Position numbers and translations under genes: made by a program. This document shows, piece by piece, positions 56,726 through 64,000 of a stretch of DNA of 64,000 bases. This DNA comes from Gaiellales bacterium (lineage in GTDB: Bacteria > Actinomycetota > Thermoleophilia > Gaiellales > JAICJC01), in the NCBI GenBank assembly GCA_036273515.1, contig DASUHM010000002.1, positions 126,748 to 190,747 on the forward strand. The letters are read 5' to 3'. Numbering within the stretch: position 1 is the first letter of the stretch; each line of letters opens with the position of its first letter. Under the pieces are notes generated by a model. It was not told the origin of the DNA and made no database searches. It saw nothing but the letters and a program-made list of their open reading frames with translations.

Positions 56726-57362
56726 CCAGGCCGAGCAGGATCAGGGTCACCCCGGCCGCCTGGGCGAGCGCGAAGAGCGTGTAGCTGCCGAGCCGCGTCG
56801 CGCTCGACGCGAGCGCGATCACGGCCACGCCCGCCGCGACGAGCAGCGGCCGCGGATCGCGCCGCTTGCGCGCCGAGAGCAGTGACCCGCCCAGGAGCAC
56901 GACGGTGCCGGCCGAGTTCAGGCCGATCGCCATGACCGCCGGCCAGGGCCCCTTGATCGCCCCGTTCGGCGGCGTCGCCCCGGCCCGCTGAAGCTCGCCG
57001 GCGTCGACCCGTGCCGCCAGCACGGCAGCGGTTGCTGCGAACGTGAGGAAGAGCATCGTCGCGGTCGTCAGCCGGGTGACAGTGCGGCCGGGGAGCACGA
57101 GCAGCATCTCCCCCACCGCCAGGTAGGCGACGACCAGCACCCCGCCGGTCAGGTAGTAGATCCGGAACGGCACGTCCGACCAGCCGCGGGCGGCGCCGTC
57201 GAGCAGCGCCAGTGTGGCGGCCGTGAAGAGTGCGAAGCCGATCGTCCACGCGATCAGCGGGGCGCGGCGCGGGCCGGCCTTGTGGAGCCGGGTTGCGACG
57301 ACCACGGTGCAGGCCGCCGCGACGGCGGCCGCAACCGCGGCCGCGAGCGTCTGGCCGCTCAT
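56700..57362 (-). CDS. Seven-helix integral membrane protein of unknown function
   Basis: 220 residues with about seven hydrophobic helices, including LAAAVAAAVAAACTVVVATRL, IYYLTGGVLVVAYLAVGEML and AVMAIGLNSAGTVVLLGGSLL. No catalytic signature is visible; the layout resembles sensor-type 7TM input domains without a signalling output. ATG overlaps the holA stop (ATGA). It sits between holA and rpsT in an otherwise conserved order. Confidence 0.7.
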   Translation of the reverse strand: MSGQTLAAAVAAAVAAACTVVVATRLHKAGPRRAPLIAWTIGFALFTAATLALLDGAARGWSDVPFRIYYLTGGVLVVAYLAVGEMLLVLPGRTVTRLTTATMLFLTFAATAAVLAARVDAGELQRAGATPPNGAIKGPWPAVMAIGLNSAGTVVLLGGSLLSARKRRDPRPLLVAAGVAVIALASSATRLGSYTLFALAQAAGVTLILLGLVTRRRSRG

Positions 57363-58321
57363 CCGGCGGTGATGTCGGCGAGCGCCAGCTCGAGCTCGAA
57401 GCGCGAGTCGACCCTGCTGCCACCCTTCACCGCGAGATCGAGCTCGGCGAGGCGCACGATCGCGCGGCCCAGCTCGGCGGGCTCGAAGCGCTTCGCCTGC
57501 CCGACCAGCTTCTGGGCCGGAAACGGCTTCAGGCCCAGCTCCTTGGCAACGTCGGCCTGGGTCGCGCCGCCCTCGACCATGACCGAGGCCCGGTGGACGC
57601 GGCGCACATGGTTCGACAGCTGGGCGATCACCCGGCCGACGTCCTCGCGGCGCTCGACGTCGGCGGTCGCGAGGCCGATCACGGCAGCGGCGTCCCTGCG
57701 GCCCCACGCGTCGGTGATGTCCCAGGGCTTGATGTCGATGCTGGGGATCACCAGCCGCTCGACGTCCTCGACCTCCGGCACCTCGCCGCCGCAGTAGGCG
57801 ATCAGCTTGTCGGTCTCGAGCGCGAGGTCGCCGACGTCCTCGCCGACGAGCTCCACCAGGCGGCGGGCGACCGCCGGCGGGCACTGCGTGCGGGCCTCGG
57901 CGAAGCGGCGGACGACCCAGTCGGCCGCCTGCTTTCGCTCCGGAGCGTCGAAGATGCGCACCTCGCCGACGGCCTCGACGGCCTGCACGAGCGGGTGCTT
58001 CGCGCCGAACCCGGTGCCGCCGAAGAGGCCGAGCGTCGTCTCGGGCGCCGGCGAACCCAGGTAGTCGGCGATAGCCGCAACGGCGTCCGCGTCGAGCTCC
58101 TCGGCGTTCCGCACGAGCACGAGGCGGCGGCCGGGGAAGAGCCCGAGCGCGTTGCAGGAGGCGACGACGTCGACAGGCTCGTCGCCGCCCGGCGAGAGCT
58201 GCTCGATCGACTCCGCGTCGAACCGCGCCCGCAGGCGCGTGATCGCCGCGTCCACCTTGGGCCAGTCGGTGCCGGCGATCAGGTAGGCCGGCTTCATCTC
58301 GGCCGGGGCGTTCGCGCTCAT
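57359..58321 (-). CDS. holA: DNA polymerase III delta subunit
   Basis: 320 residues. PAYLIAGTDWPKVDAAITRL, FPGRRLVLVRNAEELDADAV and LSNHVRRVHRASVMVEGGA correspond to the three-domain delta subunit of the clamp loader, which opens the beta clamp. The N-terminal ATP site is degenerate, as usual in delta. Position between comEC and rpsT is the ancient arrangement. Confidence 0.9.
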   Translation of the reverse strand: MSANAPAEMKPAYLIAGTDWPKVDAAITRLRARFDAESIEQLSPGGDEPVDVVASCNALGLFPGRRLVLVRNAEELDADAVAAIADYLGSPAPETTLGLFGGTGFGAKHPLVQAVEAVGEVRIFDAPERKQAADWVVRRFAEARTQCPPAVARRLVELVGEDVGDLALETDKLIAYCGGEVPEVEDVERLVIPSIDIKPWDITDAWGRRDAAAVIGLATADVERREDVGRVIAQLSNHVRRVHRASVMVEGGATQADVAKELGLKPFPAQKLVGQAKRFEPAELGRAIVRLAELDLAVKGGSRVDSRFELELALADITAG

Positions 58322-58332
58322 CCTCCCCGCCC

Positions 58333-58815
58333 TCAGCGGTGCGAGGGCCGCGTCCGCGCCGGGGCGGGCGTCCGCGGCGCCCGGCGATCGCCCTGCCGCT
58401 CGGCCAGCACGCGCGAGCGCTCGACGAGGTCGGCGAAGGTCGTCGTCTCGAGCACCGAGCGCAGCATCCCGCGGGCCTCGAGCCACACGCCGGGAAGCGC
58501 CTCGGCGCCGGGCGGGTAGCTGACCTCGTCGGGGCGCACGCCGGCGACCGCGGCGATCGGCCCGTCGACGATCCGGATCACCTCGGCGAGCGAGACCTGG
58601 CTCGCGGGGACGGCGAGCCGGTACCCCCCTTCCGGCCCCCGCTGCGAGGCGACCACGCCCGCGTGCTTCAGCTCGCCGAGGATGTTCTCGACGAACTTGA
58701 GCGGGAGATCCTGCGCCTTCGCCACGAGCTCGCCCTTCAGCGAGCCCTCGCCCTCGTGGGAAGCCAGCACCAGGACGGCGCGGACGGCGTAGTCGGCCTT
58801 TGCGGAGAGCTTCAT
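58333..58815 (-). CDS. Rrf2-family transcriptional regulator without the Fe-S cysteines
   Basis: 160 residues. MKLSAKADYAVRAVLVLASHEG and the recognition region QDLPLKFVENILGELKHAGVVASQRGPEGGYRLA are typical of Rrf2/IscR/NsrR proteins. The three Cys that hold an iron-sulfur cluster in IscR and NsrR are absent, as in CymR, so another signal must control it. The start was set at the conserved Met; a longer frame adds 15 unrelated residues. It lies 11 bases upstream of holA. Confidence 0.85.
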   Translation of the reverse strand: MKLSAKADYAVRAVLVLASHEGEGSLKGELVAKAQDLPLKFVENILGELKHAGVVASQRGPEGGYRLAVPASQVSLAEVIRIVDGPIAAVAGVRPDEVSYPPGAEALPGVWLEARGMLRSVLETTTFADLVERSRVLAERQGDRRAPRTPAPARTRPSHR

Positions 58816-58909
58816 CGCTCCGCATTGTCGCACGAACGCCGCGCCGCACCGCCGTCCCACCGGCCCGGCGGGGCCCGGAATTCGCCGGGTGCGGGGATAT
58901 CATCGCGTC

Positions 58910-59446
58910 ATGGAGGAGCGAGGCCAGCGTGTCGGCCGTCGCGGCGTGCCCAGCGAGGAAGGTCTGCGGCGGCTGATCGCGGCCTGGGCGAGCGACGTCC
59001 AGACCGGCGTGCCGGCCGACGCGAGCGACGAGACGCCGCCGCTCGACGGGCGCCTGCTCCAGTGCGTGATCGGCGGCGGCGCGTTCGCGTTCCCGCTCGC
59101 CGCGGTGACCGAGGTGGTGCCCTACGCGCCGCCGCGGCGGCTGCCGGGACAGCCGGTCGAGGCGGGCGTGACGATGCTCCGCGGCGAGCCGTTGCCGACG
59201 CTCGACGCCGCCGCGCGCATGGGCATGCGGGTCGACGAGGCGGCCGGCCGGATGGTGGTGCTCGCGACCCGGGAGGGCCAATGCGCGGTGGTCGTGAGCG
59301 AGACCGGCGAGATCGCCGAGGTCGACCCGGAACGGCTGACCCCGCCGCCCGCCGGCGCGGGCGCGTCGGAGTACGTCGTCGCGCTGGTCGAGATCGCGGG
59401 CGAGCTCGTCGCCGTGCTCGATCCCGAGCGGCTCTGCCGCCGTTGA
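58910..59446 (+). CDS. Orphan CheW-like domain protein
   Basis: 178 residues. After about 45 variable residues the CheW fold is visible: LLQCVIGGGAFAFPLAAVTEVVPY, VEAGVTMLRGEPLPTLDAAARMG, and CAVVVSETGEIAEVDPERL. CheW domains bridge receptors and the kinase CheA, but no chemotaxis gene is near. TATCAT lies exactly 6 bases before the ATG at 58910. Divergent from the Rrf2 gene, which may regulate it. Confidence 0.75.
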   Translation: MEERGQRVGRRGVPSEEGLRRLIAAWASDVQTGVPADASDETPPLDGRLLQCVIGGGAFAFPLAAVTEVVPYAPPRRLPGQPVEAGVTMLRGEPLPTLDAAARMGMRVDEAAGRMVVLATREGQCAVVVSETGEIAEVDPERLTPPPAGAGASEYVVALVEIAGELVAVLDPERLCRR

Positions 59447-59495
59447 CGCTCCACGCTGGACTAGGCGCTGTTGCGGCGCGCGTGGGCCGCTAGAC

Positions 59496-60358
59496 CTATT
59501 CGCACCCGAGCCCGTCGTTGTCGGCGTCGAGCCCGTATGGGTCGGATCCGGCGACCCGGTACACCTCGCCAGGCGCCGTGTAATACGGACCGTTGCCAGA
59601 ACCACCGGCGCCACCGCCACCACCGCTGCTCGGCTTCCGCTTGAGCACCGCCGTGCGCCAGTCGGAGACGACCTTCTGGCCGTAGTAGACGCTCACGACC
59701 TTGATGCGATATGTGCCCGGCTGGAGCTTCGCGCCACCGTTGTTCGTGCCGTTCCACGCCCACGTATGTGTACGGTTGTGGCCTTTGAGGACGCCGAGAC
59801 GCACGATCCGGACGATTCGCCCCCCGGGCCCCCGTACCCGGATCGTGTCCGAGGCGCGGGCGTTCGTCGAGAACCGGAACGTCGTCGTATCGCGGTGGCC
59901 ATCGCGCTCGATCGGAGAGAACGGTGACGGCGCCACGCTGGAGCCGTTGATGCGCGGCGCGAACGCCCGTACGCGAACGACGACCACCGGCCCGCGAAGC
60001 TTGCGCTCGTCTGCGACTGCGACGAGGTGCAGACGAAAGAGCCCCGGCTGAACCCGGTGCCATCGTCCTTGCGGCCGTCCCACGACCAGGCGTGCGAGGC
60101 CGTTCCGCCGAGCGCACCGACCTTCGCGATGCGGATGGTGCGGCCAAGACTGTTGACCACGCGCACAGTGTCAGCTGCCGCAGCGTTCGTTCGGAACGTG
60201 AACCGGAGAGCATCGCGGAACCCGTCCTGCTCGAGCCGGTAGAACGGCGACCGAGCAGCACTGGAAGCGAGGATCGCCGGGTTGACGACGAACGTCGTCG
60301 AGGCAGCGATGGTGTCGTCGGGCGCCGCAACCCTCACGGCATAGGAGTCAACCGCCAA
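59496..60358 (-). pseudogene. Broken secreted protein with two FlgD-Ig-like repeats and an Excalibur-like end
   Basis: Two homologous repeats lie in different frames. Repeat 1 (60280-60050) reads SPFYRLEQDGFRDALRFTFRTN ... SHAWSWDGRKDDGTGFSRG; repeat 2 reads SPFSPIERDGHRDTTTFRFSTN ... HTWAWNGTNNGGAKLQPGTYR. One missing base near 60035-60045, in a TTT or GGGG run, shifts the frame between them; adding a T restores GSFRLHLVAVAD, parallel to GTYRIKVVSVYY. The C-terminus DPYGLDADNDGLGCE is an Excalibur-like calcium motif. The N-terminus is also missing: no signal peptide, and the frame begins with TTG in the middle of a strand, 4 bases from the comEC stop. Confidence 0.65.
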
Positions 60359-60361
60359 GCG

Positions 60362-61585
60362 CTACGAGCACATCGCCGCGATCGTGAGCACGTAGGCCGC
60401 GAGCAGGTCGGCCAGGTGGAGCAGCGGCGTCGCCAGCGGCGCCCAGACCGCGTGGGCGACGACCGCGGCCAGCGAGAGCCACAGGATCGGCGCCACGGCC
60501 GGGAGGGCGAGCAGGTTGGCCGGGACGGCCAGCGGGCTGGCGCGGCCGAAGTGCCACCACACGATCGGCGCGGTGACCACCGTGCACGCCACCGAGACGG
60601 CGGCGGCGCTGCCGAGCGCGCCGCGCAGGCGCGGTGCGACCACGAAGATCGCGAGCACCGCCGAGAACGAGAGCTGGAAGCCGGGATCGAACAGCTCGAG
60701 CGGATCGAGCCCGAGCACGAGCGCGGCGCCACACGCGAGCAGGTGCCAGCGCGACACCGCGCGCGAGCCCAGCCACCCGATCGCGACGAGCACGCCGGCT
60801 ACGCCGGCGCGGACGATGGACGGCCCCGCGCCGGTCACGAGGACGTAGGTCACGGTCACGCCGAGCGCCGCGAGCCGTGCGGGCACCCCGATCACACCCA
60901 CGGCGCCGAGACAGACGATCGTGAACGCGATCACGAGCGCCACGTTCTGGCCGCTCACGGCAACCAGGTGGTAGAGCCCGCTCGAGCGCAGCTGGTCGCG
61001 GTTCCCGGTCGGGATGGCGCCGGTGTCGCCGAGGGCGATGCCGGCGACCAGTCCTCGCGCCGGCGTCGGGTCGGATCCGACCTCCAGGTGCGCGAGCGCC
61101 GCCCGCCGCAGCGCATCGGTCACGCCCCAGAGGCCGCCGCGGCGGCCGATCATCACCGCCTCCGTCGCCCGCAGCTCGAGGTGGACGCCCTGGGTCGCGT
61201 AGTAGTCGCGCACTACCGCGTCCAGCGGCTCATAGCGGCCGTCGACCCGGTAGCGCCCGCCCAGCTCGAGCGGCGTCCCCGGCGCCGAGAGCACCACCGT
61301 CTCCCCCGTCCCGCTCACGGCCGCTGGGCCGCGGCTGCCCGTCGGGGCGCCCGTGACCACGACGACCGCACCGCGCACGTGCCCCGGCGCCAGCGCCCGC
61401 CGGTCGAGCGCCGCCACCCGCGCCGATCCCAGCAGCAGCGCGACCGCCGCCACCGCGATCGCCGCCGCCCGCACCCTGCCAGAGTCGCCGAGAAGCACGG
61501 CTGCCGCCGCCAGCAGCGGCCGCCCCAGCGCCGCAGCGGCCAGGCCGACCGTCGCGGCCAGCACCAGCCGCGTATGCGCGGTCAC
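60362..61585 (-). CDS. comEC: ComEC/Rec2-type competence channel, lacking the metallo-beta-lactamase domain
   Basis: 407 residues. The N-terminal OB-like part (about residues 60-170) and the multi-helix Competence domain are present: [20 protein letters not shown] and [21 protein letters not shown]. ComEC forms the channel that takes up single-stranded DNA. The protein ends MCS within the last amphipathic helix, so the C-terminal beta-lactamase-like nuclease domain found in full ComEC is absent. The next gene is broken at the same point, suggesting truncation by a deletion. GTG start overlaps the comEA stop. Confidence 0.85.
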   Translation of the reverse strand: MTAHTRLVLAATVGLAAAALGRPLLAAAAVLLGDSGRVRAAAIAVAAVALLLGSARVAALDRRALAPGHVRGAVVVVTGAPTGSRGPAAVSGTGETVVLSAPGTPLELGGRYRVDGRYEPLDAVVRDYYATQGVHLELRATEAVMIGRRGGLWGVTDALRRAALAHLEVGSDPTPARGLVAGIALGDTGAIPTGNRDQLRSSGLYHLVAVSGQNVALVIAFTIVCLGAVGVIGVPARLAALGVTVTYVLVTGAGPSIVRAGVAGVLVAIGWLGSRAVSRWHLLACGAALVLGLDPLELFDPGFQLSFSAVLAIFVVAPRLRGALGSAAAVSVACTVVTAPIVWWHFGRASPLAVPANLLALPAVAPILWLSLAAVVAHAVWAPLATPLLHLADLLAAYVLTIAAMCS

Positions 61586-62238
61586 AGGGTGACGTGGCCG
61601 TGCAGCGCCGCGAGCCGGGCGGGGCCGATGCCGCTCACCTGGTCGAGCTCCTCCAGCGACCGGAATCCGCCATGCGCCGTGCGATAGTCGATGATCCGCT
61701 GCGCCAGCGCCGGGCCGATCCCGTCGAGCGTCTCGAGCTGCTCGAGCGACGCCGAGTTCAGCGAGACGGGCGCCGCGGGCGATGCGCCCGCGGTCGGATC
61801 GGTGGGGGCGGTCGCAGCGCCGGGCGCCCCGCGGACAGGGACGCTCACCTGCTCGCCGTCGGTCAGACGCGCCGCCAGGTTCACGGCGCCCAGGTCGGCA
61901 CGGCGGCGCGGGCCGGCCCTGCGCACGGCGTCGAGCACCCGCGCACCCGATGCGAGCCGGTAGACGCCGGGGCGACGCACCGCGCCCGCCACGTCGACCA
62001 CCACCACCGTCGGCCCCGCATCCGTCGTGGGGAACGCCGGGGTCGCGGGCGCTGCAGCGTCGGATCGGTAGCCCGAGGCCGACGACGAACCCGCCTGGTA
62101 CTTCCAGCCGACGAGGAGCACGATCGCGGCGGCCGCGACGTAGAGGGCGATCTGGCGGTGAGAGATCCCGGGCACGGAAGGCAGGATCTCGCGGGGGCAT
62201 GTCACGGATCCAGGCCGGAGCTGTGCCGGAAGCGTCAC
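61582..62238 (-). CDS. comEA: ComEA-family DNA-binding competence protein
   Basis: 218 residues. One membrane helix ([16 protein letters not shown]), a SLBB-type domain ([18 protein letters not shown]), a Pro/Ala linker and a C-terminal helix-hairpin-helix pair ([38 protein letters not shown]). It binds incoming double-stranded DNA outside the membrane. A later GTG (62205) is an equally good start. Forms the comEA-comEC pair. Confidence 0.92.
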   Translation of the reverse strand: MTLPAQLRPGSVTCPREILPSVPGISHRQIALYVAAAAIVLLVGWKYQAGSSSASGYRSDAAAPATPAFPTTDAGPTVVVVDVAGAVRRPGVYRLASGARVLDAVRRAGPRRRADLGAVNLAARLTDGEQVSVPVRGAPGAATAPTDPTAGASPAAPVSLNSASLEQLETLDGIGPALAQRIIDYRTAHGGFRSLEELDQVSGIGPARLAALHGHVTL

Positions 62239-62289
62239 GTTTCGGCCCCGACCTGCGGTGTGCGGCGCGCCGGTTTGGCAAGGTACGCG

Positions 62290-63210
62290 GTGGTGAGCGC
62301 GACGGCGACCGATACCAGGACGATCAGCCTCCAGGGGCTGACGAAGTCGTTCGCGTCACCGGCAGGCCCGGTGCACGCCGTCCGCGGCATCGACGTCGAG
62401 ATCCGCGCCGGCGAGACCGTCGCACTGCTCGGCCCGAACGGGGCCGGCAAGTCGACCACGATCGACATGCTGCTCGGCCTGCTCCCGCCCGACAGCGGCA
62501 GCGTCAGCGTCTTCGGCCGCAGCCCGACCGGCGCCATCGCGCAGGGCGCCATCGGGGCGATGCTCCAGACCGGCTCGCTGATCCGCGACCTGTCGGTCCG
62601 CGAGCTGCTCGACATGATGGCATCGCTCTATCCCAGCCCGCTCGGCGTCGACGAGGTGATCGACCTGGCCGGCATCGGCGAGATCGCCGGCCGCCGCACG
62701 CAGCGCCTCTCCGGCGGCGAGACGCAGCGAGCCCGCTTCGCCGTCGCGCTCGTCTCCAACCCGGCGCTGCTCGTCCTCGACGAGCCCACCGTGGCGATGG
62801 ACGTCGAGAGCCGGCATGCGTTCTGGGACTCGATGCGCGGGTTCGCGGCGCGCGGCAAGACGATCGTCTTCGCCACCCACTACCTCGAGGAGGCGGACGC
62901 GAACGCCGACCGGGCCGTTCTGATGGCCCACGGCAGCATCGTCGCCGACGGCCCGACGACCGAGATCAAGGCGATGGTCGGCCTGCGCACCATCCGGGCG
63001 ACGCTCCCCGGCGTCGAGATCGCCGCGCTCGAGGCGCTCGCCGGGGTCACGTCGGTCGAGCGCCGCGGCCGGGCGATCGTCCTGCACTGCGCCGACTCGG
63101 ACGCCGCCATCCGCGCGCTCCTCACCGCCTATCCGGACGTCCGCGACATCGAGATCACCGGCGCCGGTCTGGAGCAGGCGTTCCTGCAGCTGACGGGGAT
63201 CGAGACGTGA
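62290..63210 (+). CDS. ABC transporter ATP-binding protein
   Basis: 306 residues. Walker [11 protein letters not shown], signature [16 protein letters not shown], Walker [13 protein letters not shown] and the switch His in [10 protein letters not shown]. The C-terminal extension of about 80 residues ([20 protein letters not shown]) is typical of DrrA/ABC-2 exporters. With the coupled permease it forms a two-gene exporter, probably for a drug or lipid. Start could be the GTG at 62290 or 62293; AAGG lies 7 bases before the first. Confidence 0.92.
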   Translation: MVSATATDTRTISLQGLTKSFASPAGPVHAVRGIDVEIRAGETVALLGPNGAGKSTTIDMLLGLLPPDSGSVSVFGRSPTGAIAQGAIGAMLQTGSLIRDLSVRELLDMMASLYPSPLGVDEVIDLAGIGEIAGRRTQRLSGGETQRARFAVALVSNPALLVLDEPTVAMDVESRHAFWDSMRGFAARGKTIVFATHYLEEADANADRAVLMAHGSIVADGPTTEIKAMVGLRTIRATLPGVEIAALEALAGVTSVERRGRAIVLHCADSDAAIRALLTAYPDVRDIEITGAGLEQAFLQLTGIET

Positions 63211-63935
63211 TCACGTTCGCCAAGTACGAGATCGTGCGCACGTTCCGCAACCGCCGCTTCTTCATCTTCTCGGTCGGGTTCCCGGTGGTGCTCTACTTCA
63301 CGATCGCCGGGCCGAACCGCAACGAGCACAACTTCGCGAACAGCGGGCTCCCGGCCGCGCTCTACTACATGGTCGGCCTGACGGCGTTCGGAACGATGAA
63401 CACCGTCCTCTCGACCGGGACGCGCATCGCCGGCGAGCGCGCGGCCGGCTGGAACCGGCAGCTGCGCCTGACGCCGCTCTCGACCCGCGACTACTTCCGC
63501 ACGAAGGTCGTCGTCGCCTACCTGATGGCCTGCATCACGATCATCGTGCTGTACGCGTCGGGCATCTCGCTGGGCGTGTCGCTCCCGGCCGGCGAGTGGG
63601 CGCGGATGACGGGGCTGATCCTCGTCGGCCTCGTGCCGTTCATCGCGCTCGGCGTGCTCATGGGACACCTGCTCACCACCGACTCGATCGGCCCGGCGAT
63701 GGGCGGGACGACCGCCCTGCTCTCGCTCCTCGGCGGCGTCTGGTTCCCGGTGAACAGCGGGGCGCTGCACGACGTCGCCGAGGCGTTGCCGTCGTACTGG
63801 CTCGTCCAGGCCAGCCACGTCTCGCTCGGTGGCCACGGCTGGACGGCCAGGGGCTGGTTCATCATGGCGGCATGGGCGGTCGTGCTCGCATTCGCCGCCA
63901 GCTGGGCGTACCGGCGCGACACGCAGCGCGTCTAG
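63207..63935 (+). CDS. ABC-2-type transporter permease
   Basis: 242 residues and six membrane helices. TFAKYEIVRTFRNRRFFIFSVGFP is the amphipathic start; AGERAAGWNRQLRLTPLSTRDYFRTK and LSLLGGVWFPVNSGALHDVAEALPSYW are ABC-2 permease signatures. The GTG overlaps the ATPase stop (GTGA). A REP-like hairpin follows the stop by 2 bases. In many genomes such exporters neighbour DesK/DesR-type two-component genes; the window ends before showing one. Confidence 0.88.
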   Translation: MITFAKYEIVRTFRNRRFFIFSVGFPVVLYFTIAGPNRNEHNFANSGLPAALYYMVGLTAFGTMNTVLSTGTRIAGERAAGWNRQLRLTPLSTRDYFRTKVVVAYLMACITIIVLYASGISLGVSLPAGEWARMTGLILVGLVPFIALGVLMGHLLTTDSIGPAMGGTTALLSLLGGVWFPVNSGALHDVAEALPSYWLVQASHVSLGGHGWTARGWFIMAAWAVVLAFAASWAYRRDTQRV

Positions 63936-63937
63936 CC

Positions 63938-63972
63938 GCGCACCAGAAGGGGTCTGACCCCGCTTGGTGCGC
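63938..63972. repeat. REP-like palindrome, GGGGTCTGACCCC type
   Basis: Core GGGGTCTGACCCC flanked by GCGCACCAGAA and GCTTGGTGCGC. It fills the convergent gap between the permease stop and the stop of the next minus-strand gene and likely ends both transcripts. Confidence 0.8.
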
Positions 63973-64000
63973 TACTTCGTGACGAGGCTGACCAGCTTGC
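63972..64000 (-). CDS. C-terminal end of a gene entering from the right edge
   Basis: A minus-strand frame ends with TAG at 63974-63972 after codons reading KLVSLVTK. It is placed like a convergent gene end, directly after the hairpin, but eight residues are too few to identify it. Confidence 0.35.

Overview
The window is very GC-rich, densely packed, and uses GTG and ATG starts freely. Its gene order is that of a deep-branching actinobacterium; I infer the class Thermoleophilia (Gaiellales or Solirubrobacterales-like), which a marker-gene search would have to confirm. No transposase, integrase, phage gene or CRISPR array is visible. Most of the window is housekeeping chromosome with a few inserted accessory modules.

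Left part (1-23,800). The actinobacterial order polA - rpsA - coaE - uvrB - uvrA is kept on the minus strand. Inside it sit a tandem pair of acetyltransferases and a two-gene amine-catabolism module (an MttB-family methyltransferase plus a trimethylamine-dehydrogenase-like flavoprotein). uvrA carries a perfect LexA/SOS-type palindrome. An ACT-domain malic enzyme and the primary-type sigma factor follow, separated by a perfect 17-bp-arm hairpin.

Middle part (23,800-39,300). Glutamine synthetase, a drug-efflux MFS pump with its MarR regulator, a carboxylate-amine ligase (GCS2) and a tRNA-Leu(CAA) lead into a looser accessory stretch. That stretch holds secreted proteins, a PiT phosphate permease with two small partners, an Na+/H+ antiporter, a PAP2 enzyme, a GFA-domain protein, an ECF sigma/anti-sigma pair, a universal stress protein, a probable pyrophosphate-dependent phosphofructokinase, and a degenerate indole-glycerol-phosphate-synthase-like protein.

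Right part (39,300-64,000). This is the ancient super-operon known from Gram-positive bacteria, read on the minus strand: comEA - comEC - holA - (rpsT) - murJ - lepA - hemW - hrcA, then dnaJ - prmA - rsmE - mtaB - yqeY - phoH - ybeY - dgk/PAP2 - cdd - era. Neighbours overlap by ATGA or GTGA in most places. Where grpE-dnaK would stand between hrcA and dnaJ there is instead an XRE-TPR regulator, followed on the same strand by a 36-codon hydrophobic peptide gene with a strong Shine-Dalgarno. This resembles a peptide-pheromone (RRNPP-type) cassette and is the best candidate for an undescribed system here. comEC lacks its usual metallo-beta-lactamase domain and stops next to a broken, frameshifted Ig-like protein gene.

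Two window-wide themes stand out. First, at least 14 genes have a TANNNT hexamer 6 or 7 bases before the start codon, the layout of leaderless transcripts. Second, a family of 13-base palindromes (GGGGTCTGACCCC, GGTGCCTGGCACC, GGGGCCAGGCCCC), embedded in longer gene-specific inverted repeats, sits in intergenic gaps.
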